This document shows positions 58,573 through 64,000 of a stretch of 64,000 nt of DNA, in pieces (position 1 is the first letter of the stretch; every line of letters begins with the position of its first letter). The notes beneath the pieces are model-generated. The model was not told the DNA's origin. It worked only from the letters and a program-made list of their open reading frames with translations, and ran no database searches. The DNA comes from Oscheius dolichura. Its lineage: Eukaryota; Nematoda; Chromadorea; Rhabditida; Rhabditidae. The position numbers were made by a program, and so were the translations under genes. The stretch is taken from NCBI GenBank assembly GCA_932521035.1, contig OW051492.1:930001-994000 (forward strand). The letters run 5' to 3'.

Positions 58573-58750
58573 TATAGTCTGTCAAGAAAAAAGACGACAT
58601 TCAAGGTCTAACTGGCCGAGAACAAATTTTAGTGATGGAGCGAACTGACAGATAATTTTTGAGCGGCTCAGTAGAATAAAAGGCCAGTAAGTTCGGCTCG
58701 CGGCTAAATCGTTAGACCTTGAATGTCGTCTTTTTTCTTGACAGACTATA
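58573..58750. repeat. 178-base hairpin element with 40-base perfect arms
   Basis: TATAGTCTGTCAAGAAAAAA and the next 20 bases recur as an exact inverse at 58711-58750. About 98 bases lie between, partly self-complementary. The outermost TA on both sides suggests a TA target duplication, as for Tc1/mariner-type MITEs. Perfect arms indicate a recent insertion or ongoing conversion. Confidence 0.85.
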
Positions 58751-58793
58751 TGCAATGCTTTCATAAATTCGTAAATGTATACTGAAGTTCTAA

Positions 58794-59255
58794 ATTGAAC
58801 ATAGCGTAACCGCCGCTGAGACAGCTCTAAATTCTATTGTCTTCTTCTATATATCCGATCAAACTGACCTCGATGTACTCCAGTACAAAATCCAAAGTAA
58901 CTTTGGAGACGGTATTCGATGTAAAAAAATCCATTTTTTCTTTTATCAACTCTGCTATAAAGTTATCATCTATTCCGAGATCGACCTCAATTCTCCGACT
59001 AGCATAGTATGTGCGGCAGCCTGGTTTTCTCCAATAGAACTAGGCCAAAGCGGAAAAATTCTTATACCACTAAACTCACCTCACCGAGACGGTTCGAGTA
59101 AGCTATTAAAATATGGTGATCTAATAGAAAATAAAAAAGTTAACTTTTTCGGCATCCAAATTTTAAAGGAGGATATTAACCGACAAAATCGCATTTTCAG
59201 AATTTCTAATTATGATATTCGTGGTCAGCGCAAAAAACTGAGTCAGATAGACTAG
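58794..59255 (+). pseudogene. 154-codon open frame without a start codon
   Basis: A frame open from 58794 to the TAG at 59255 has no usable ATG. It reads like protein: TDLDVLQYKIQSNFGDG, SEIDLNSPTSIVCAAAWFSP, GKILIPLNSPHRDGSSKLL, KYGDLIENKKVNFFG, NRIFRISNYDIRGQRKKLSQ. An internal 51-base GT-AG stretch could be an intron. At this AT content such an open length is unlikely by chance. I do not recognise the family. It could be an exon of an unfinished gene model or a gene remnant beside the hairpin element. Confidence 0.45.
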
Positions 59256-59450
59256 GTTAGAGGACATTCTGGGATTCACCGGTGGACACCCTTCCTCGAG
59301 GCTTACGGAGACCGCATCTTATACTGTAACTGGGGACAAAGCAGAACAGGGGAATCTACACGAAAATCAAAGACAAGTCAAGACGAAACTGGGGAGAATA
59401 ACCTGCCCCAGCCCATTCTACCGTAATTCTCTCTTCTCCAACGGTCAACT

Positions 59451-62380
59451 ATGGCTAGTATGCCCCAGAAGAAAGGAGGTGGGCCCCCTCCTCCCCCATC
59501 CACCTATTTATTTTCAAATTACAGTAATCCGCCGGCTGACGGCCCGCCTGAAGAAGGGCGCCAGCGACAAGCGCATGCAATTGTCGGACTTTCCCGCGGA
59601 GAAGTGCCCCGAGCAGCTGCCGGACAGAGTCGAGATGGACGTGTTGGTCAAGTGGAGCGGCAAGATGAAGCCGCGCAACCGGACGAAGAAGCAGCGGGCC
59701 ATCCTCGACAGGGGCCAGCTGGAGCTGCGCGACCGCAATAAGCCGGAGACGGTCGGCCTCGCCTGCGGCTACACCATCGACCTGGCCAAGGTGACCGTCT
59801 TCTGCGAGGAGCGCCGGCTGTTGATCTGCTTCCCGACGGACAGTACGGTATCGGTGACGGCCGGCGAGCAGGCAGCCGCCGACCGGCTCAGGGACGCCGT
59901 CAACCGGCACCGTCTCCACCGGCAGGAGACCCTCCACCGGGAGCAGCCGGCCACCACGACGACCGCCGCCGCCGCCAAGTGTCCCCCGACCGACAGTCTC
60001 GTCTCCTCCACGGACGACTTCAAGGCGTGGGACTTTGATCCGAGCATTTCGAAAGTCTTCGACGCTGTACGAGGTAAGCACCGCGAAATTTCAAATTTGT
60101 CATTGCGTCCGAATTTTACTTTCCCCCTTTTTCAGAGATGCAATCGCTGTCGCTGGCCGTTCTCGAGAAGTCCTCCAAATGTCTGGACGAGCTGAAGACG
60201 GTGGCCGAGGAGTTGCGAGTCGCCTGTGGCGGCAGGCCGAGGACGGTCCCGTCGGCCACGAATACCCCGGCGGTGACGACGGCCAAGACGCCGGAGAAGA
60301 GCCGAACCCAGGAGAGATCGTCCCGTTCGATGAAGGACGAGCTGGACGACGAGGAGGAGGACGACGAGGAGGAGCTGGACGAGGAGACGCAAAAGGAACT
60401 GCTGACCCCGATGGCTGTCAAGATGCCCATCCTGCTCTCGTTGGAGAGTGCCCGCGAAGACCCGTTTGAAGAGCAGTCGAAGCGGGACGTGATGGCCAGG
60501 TGCGAAAAGATCCTCTCCAAGAGTGTCTCGCCAGATGTCTCGGCCAAGAAACTGCCGCCTCCTCCGCCGCCGGTGGCTCCCACCACGAAGAAGGAACCTC
60601 CTCCTCCGCCGCCGCCACCTGCACCGAAACTCGTCGTCGTCGTGGAGAAGAAGCCCCCGCAGAAGGCGAAGCGAGTCCGGCGGGAGCTATTGCCCAAACC
60701 GCAGCAGCCTGGCGAAAGTATCGGCTTCAAGGTAGGGGGTGCCCTTATATCTAAAATTGTAAGACCACTGCAGAAACCGCAACTATAGCGCAACAAGCAA
60801 GCGCGCGGCTTGCAGTTTGCACGACGCTGGTTCGACCCTTCCCGCGGTCGATTATTTTTGCTTTTTCCTATTTTCCCTTTTTTGTTTCTCTAGCCTCTTT
60901 CAGGCCCTGTACCAGCTGCTGATCAACAAAACGGGCATGCCGCTGACCAACTACGAGCCCATTGGAATTATCCAGGCCACGTGTGAGGAGATGATATGGT
61001 CCGGCCTGCTGGATACGGCGGCTGCCCGCTCCTGCCCGGAGGATAGGATGAGCCTTGTAACGGCCTTTGCCATGAGCTCGTATCTGACGAAAGCCGGACG
61101 CTATAGAAAACCATTTAATCCGATTCTTGGCGAGACCTTTGACTATGAGGAAGCCGGATGGAAATTCCACGGCGAGCAGGTCAGCCACCATCCGGCCATC
61201 ACCGCCGGCTATGCTGAGGGACACAGTTGGTCGTTCTACATTACATTTCGTGGGTTTTTTCATGTTTTCCTCTGTTTCCGATGTTGAAAACGGCAGAAAA
61301 TGATTGAAACAGCTGAAAAATTAGTGAATTCAAAAAGCGCGCGCTCTCCGTAAGCTCGCTCCATCGAACTGCTCCATTTCGCGACTTCAAAAATCAAAGG
61401 CTCATTTGAACTGCGATTTTCTCCATTTTCTGTTGCTTCTTGTGTTCTTCTCAGTTTTCGTTTTTTTTTTCTATTGATATAAACACTGTACAGGTCATAA
61501 GCAATAGGTGAAAAACCATTTGGAATCAGTAACAACGACTATTTTGCTGTAAGAAGAGAGTAAAACGCATTCATTAAAATTTGTACGCCAACTTTCGTCC
61601 ACAGCTTACGTTTCGCCAAGTTTGGCTGATATAAAAGATACTGCTGCTTTTATTCTTTTGTATGGCACTTCAGATCTGGAAACGATCATTGGTAAGTTGT
61701 CGCGGAGTTTGGAACTGTCGATGGATGAGCCGCTTCGTGTACGGCTGAAATTGGCTGACGGCTCGACGGAGGACTACGTCTGGCATAAGGTCAAGACGAA
61801 AATTGAGAATTTGACATTGATGCCAGAGCAGAGGAAGGTCACCCACGAGGGAACGCTGTGCGTCCGTTCGACTAGCGGCTTCACGGGAAGAATCTTCTTC
61901 AAAAAGCATCGCAATCCGATGGAAATTACCGGCGACGTCGTGTCTCCCAACGATCGTCTCTGTTATCGCCTGAGTGGCTTTTGGGACAAGAATTTGGTCA
62001 GGATTCGTACCACCGGCGAGAGGGAAATGCTAGTCAACGGAGACAACTTGCGACGCTATCCGGATTATTTCGGCTTCAACTCATTTACCATGGGACTGAA
62101 TGAGCCAGACACCGGCCTGCCGCCTTCTGACAGCCGAAATCGAATGGATATGAGAGCTCTGGAACAGGGAAATCTTACGGTTGCCGGCAAGCACAAGAGA
62201 CTGCTGGAAGAGCATCAACGGGCCAGAAACAAAGTGCACCACAAGCCGTTGTGGTTCGAATCGGTGCGGGACGAGGCCTCCAATAAGTCGATCTACTTCC
62301 CGAATAGCAAATATTGGGAGGCTAAGAGAGCCGGCTTCGCTGACGTCAAAGATATCGTCGGTCTTCACACGGACGACTAA
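59451..62380 (+). CDS. Oxysterol-binding-protein-related protein (PH + ORD)
   Basis: Lipid-transfer protein that exchanges sterols or phosphoinositides between membranes. The first exon MASMPQKKG splices over a 46-base intron to VIRRLTARLKKGASDKRM in frame. A PH-type domain follows (VLVKWSGKMKPRNRTKKQR, AILDRGQLELRDR). Then come a Glu/Asp-rich stretch and proline runs (60345-60650). The C-terminal lipid-binding domain starts NKTGMPLTNYEPIG and contains AFAMSSYLTKAGRYRKPFNP, ILGETFDY and the signature EQVSHHPAITA. It continues after a ~360-base intron with HEGTLCVRSTSGFTGRIFFK to VKDIVGLHTDD. No FFAT motif was noticed. The 5' half is GC-rich and the 3' half less so. One intron holds a tRNA-like element. 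Confidence 0.9.
60779..60851 (+). repeat. tRNA-like element in the OSBP-related gene
   Basis: AACTATAGCGCAACAAGCAA (A-box-like), GCGCGCGGCTTGCAG, then GCTGGTTCGACCC (B-box consensus) and CCGCGGTCG. The T-stem is imperfect, with no acceptor pairing. It is the only tRNA-like copy right of 29 kb and lies in the one later gene whose exons are GC-rich. Confidence 0.5.
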
Positions 62381-62586
62381 CAGACGCATATTGAAATAAT
62401 AAACGTCGAAATCTAGTCCTTGTTATGTATCTTCTTTTCTTTCCTTTATGGTTCCTAAAGAACCAAACGCCTCTTTCTTACAAAAAAAAATACAATACGT
62501 TTTACTTCTCTCAATAAATGAACAGGAATATTACAAATAAAAACGGCTGATACAATAATTAGATCTTCTTCTTTTGTTTCTGTATT

Positions 62587-64000
62587 TTACTCCATTTTCA
62601 CAGGGTTCTCCGGGTTTGGGTTCTCCACATTTAGGTTTTCCTCATTTAGATTTTCTTCATTGAGTTTATCTTCATCTTCACTGTCCCTTTTATCCTTCTT
62701 CACGTCTGAAAAAAATTTGAAAAGAAAGACAATATACTGACCATCCGAAACCCAATTCATCTCGTCAAGTGGGCGTTTTCTATCACCGAGAGGAGGTCGT
62801 ACATCTGGAAGCCGCTCAATTCCCAAAACCTGCAAATACACTTGAACAATGGAACCGATTTCTAAAACAATACCTTATAAATTTGATTAAAACCAATCAT
62901 TCTCAAACATTGTTGGGCATCATACATCAGATCTTCCTTTTGTTGCCCGGTAAGGGGTTCTATCACATCAGGATTTCCTTTTTCACAGGGGTCTAATATA
63001 CCAGGTCCCACTGAAATCAAATATTCCATTATTTACATCTAAAAAAACTCACATGGAGAGAGAAATCCACTGCCAACTGCTTCAATAATTCGACGAAAAC
63101 CATCCCCAATACCCAATGGAACCTGATTTGGTGTAGCTGTGAGAATCTTTTCGGCTAAAAGCTCCAACATCTGAATTGGTTCAGCTATTAGAAATGTTTG
63201 AATAGAAATACCCAATCTGTTAACGGCTCCCAGGCTGGTCGTCTCGTACGAAGGTCTCTCAATACCCGAATCACGATATTACAGGAGTTAATGGTAAAAC
63301 AACGGGCTGAAAACCATTTGGCACGACGAACTTGGGCTAAAGCTTCGAGACAACGTTCCTTGTTTAGTGGTTCATTTGGCATAACAGTATCTGAAACAGC
63401 AATAACGAAGTTCAACAACTTATGGGCAAAATAAATGTAAAGAAACGTACCTGGTGCAGGTTCTCTATAAAATTTTGATGTCAATGTTATTCTAATAGAT
63501 AGCTCCTTAAACTCATCGAAACTTATAATCACTGCTGGATCAGAAACCATAACCTTGAGTCCTTTATCCTTCTCACAACAGGTCTAAATTATTGTACATT
63601 TTTGAGCATTTTAAACGAAATTACCTCATATTTTTGAGAGAAAAGATCAGCCACTTCTTGAAGAATTGCTGGAGTCGGGATTTCACAAAACAGTCCAACC
63701 AATTCGACCTCAGTGTCTCCTTTGATGAGGAGCTTCTTTGCCAACAAGCCGACTCTTTCGACTCCATGAAGCAGCCTTTCCGGACTACGTTCATCATTTT
63801 TTATAATTGGACGTCTAAAATGGTTCACGAAATATTAAGAAGAAAGCTTTTACGTTTCCATGAAATGATCCGATATTTTCCTCATCGTGCCTTCAATGTT
63901 CCCAATAATTAATGTCATGTTGAAAAGGAAATCTTCTGCCGGGAATATATAGTTATCTTTCACCTGTAATGAAAATTACAGAAAAATTAAATAGAAAGGG
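62587..64000 (-). CDS. ZFR: ZFR/ILF3-type DZF-domain RNA-binding protein, 5' end outside window
   Basis: RNA-binding regulator of splicing or translation; the DZF fold is a catalytically dead nucleotidyltransferase that mediates dimerisation. From the window edge: DNYIFPAEDFLFNMTLIIGN, ERVGLLAKKLLIKGDTEVEL (ILF3: VGVVAKGLLLKGDLDLEL), PNEPLNKERCLEALAQVRRA, KWFSARCFTINSCNIVIRVL, RRPAWEPLTDW, DPCEKGNPDVIEPLTGQQKE and FNQIYKVLGIERLPD. The protein stops soon after the DZF domain with an acidic repeat tail (NEENLNEENLNVENPNPENP). Ending there, without downstream double-stranded-RNA-binding domains, fits ZFR rather than ILF3. The zinc fingers expected upstream would lie beyond 64000. It converges with the OSBP-related gene across 206 bases. 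Confidence 0.85.

Noticed and set aside
58794..59255. Possible nematode tyrosine-phosphatase fragment (KYGDLIENKKV-like phrase).
   Set aside because: No catalytic HC..GxGR or WPD motif is present and the similarity is a handful of residues.
60116..60796. Long minus-strand open frame of 226 codons.
   Set aside because: It is the shadow of the proline- and glutamate-rich exon of the OSBP-related gene, which splices in frame to a canonical lipid-binding domain.
1..64000. CRISPR arrays, prokaryotic operons, rRNA genes, viral or toxin genes.
   Set aside because: No regularly spaced repeats with unique spacers, no rRNA-like sequence, and every confident gene is a spliced nematode gene.

Overview
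The window is nuclear DNA of a nematode, most likely a chromadorean. The evidence is direct. Genes are split by many short introns of roughly 35-60 bases ending in TTTCAG or TTTTAG. Several start codons sit within a few bases of an unpaired TTTCAG, as expected for spliced-leader trans-splicing. One chain of genes looks like an operon. Gene content includes a UNC-38/UNC-63-type acetylcholine receptor subunit, nicastrin, and a glutamyl-tRNA synthetase not fused to prolyl-tRNA synthetase. The species cannot be named from this.

Layout. 1-6.0 kb: non-coding, repeat-rich DNA. 6.0-10.5 kb (+): blmp-1, a PR-domain/zinc-finger repressor. 11.2-12.3 kb (+): NF-YC. 13.0-14.8 kb (+): RNA polymerase I subunit A49. 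15.1-18.5 kb (-): an FBXO28-like F-box protein with a long extra N-terminus. 18.5-22.9 kb: a repeat-packed spacer. 22.9-24.5 kb (+): a CK1/TTBK-type kinase. 25.2-30.5 kb (-): the FBXO32/FBXO25 (atrogin-1) orthologue. 30.9-31.9 kb (+): CFDP1/SWC5. 32.2-35.5 kb (+): wolframin. 35.6-38.5 kb (-): a leucine-rich-repeat membrane protein. 38.9-39.7 kb (+): glutaredoxin-3. 40.0-42.3 kb (-): an unrecognised acidic protein. 43.7-53.7 kb (-): a head-to-tail chain of glutamyl-tRNA synthetase, nicastrin, COA6 and PRORP. 54.3-56.0 kb (+): a C2H2 zinc-finger protein. 56.3-58.4 kb (+): an acetylcholine receptor alpha subunit. 59.5-62.4 kb (+): an oxysterol-binding-protein relative. 62.6 kb to the edge (-): a ZFR/ILF3-type DZF protein, truncated by the window.

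Two compartments are visible by eye. blmp-1, FBXO28, the kinase, FBXO32, the non-coding DNA around them and the oxysterol-binding gene have GC-rich exons and longer introns. Nearly all the interspersed repeats lie there: a ~100-base palindromic element, a ~210-base structured element, tRNA-like A-box/B-box elements, and a 16-base motif repeated about 27 times in three clusters. NF-YC, A49 and nearly everything from 30.9 to 58.4 kb are AT-rich and compact and have almost none of these. The AT-rich set is mostly housekeeping: polymerase I, chromatin, mitochondrial tRNA processing, cytochrome oxidase assembly, iron-sulfur handling and tRNA charging. Several of its genes look trans-spliced or operonic.

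The most novel-looking items are the clustered 16-base motif, the structured repeat family, the intronic tRNA-like elements, the tight COA6-PRORP junction, and the recent WHEP-exon amplification in the glutamyl-tRNA synthetase. All protein names come from reading translations against remembered family motifs; no database search was possible.
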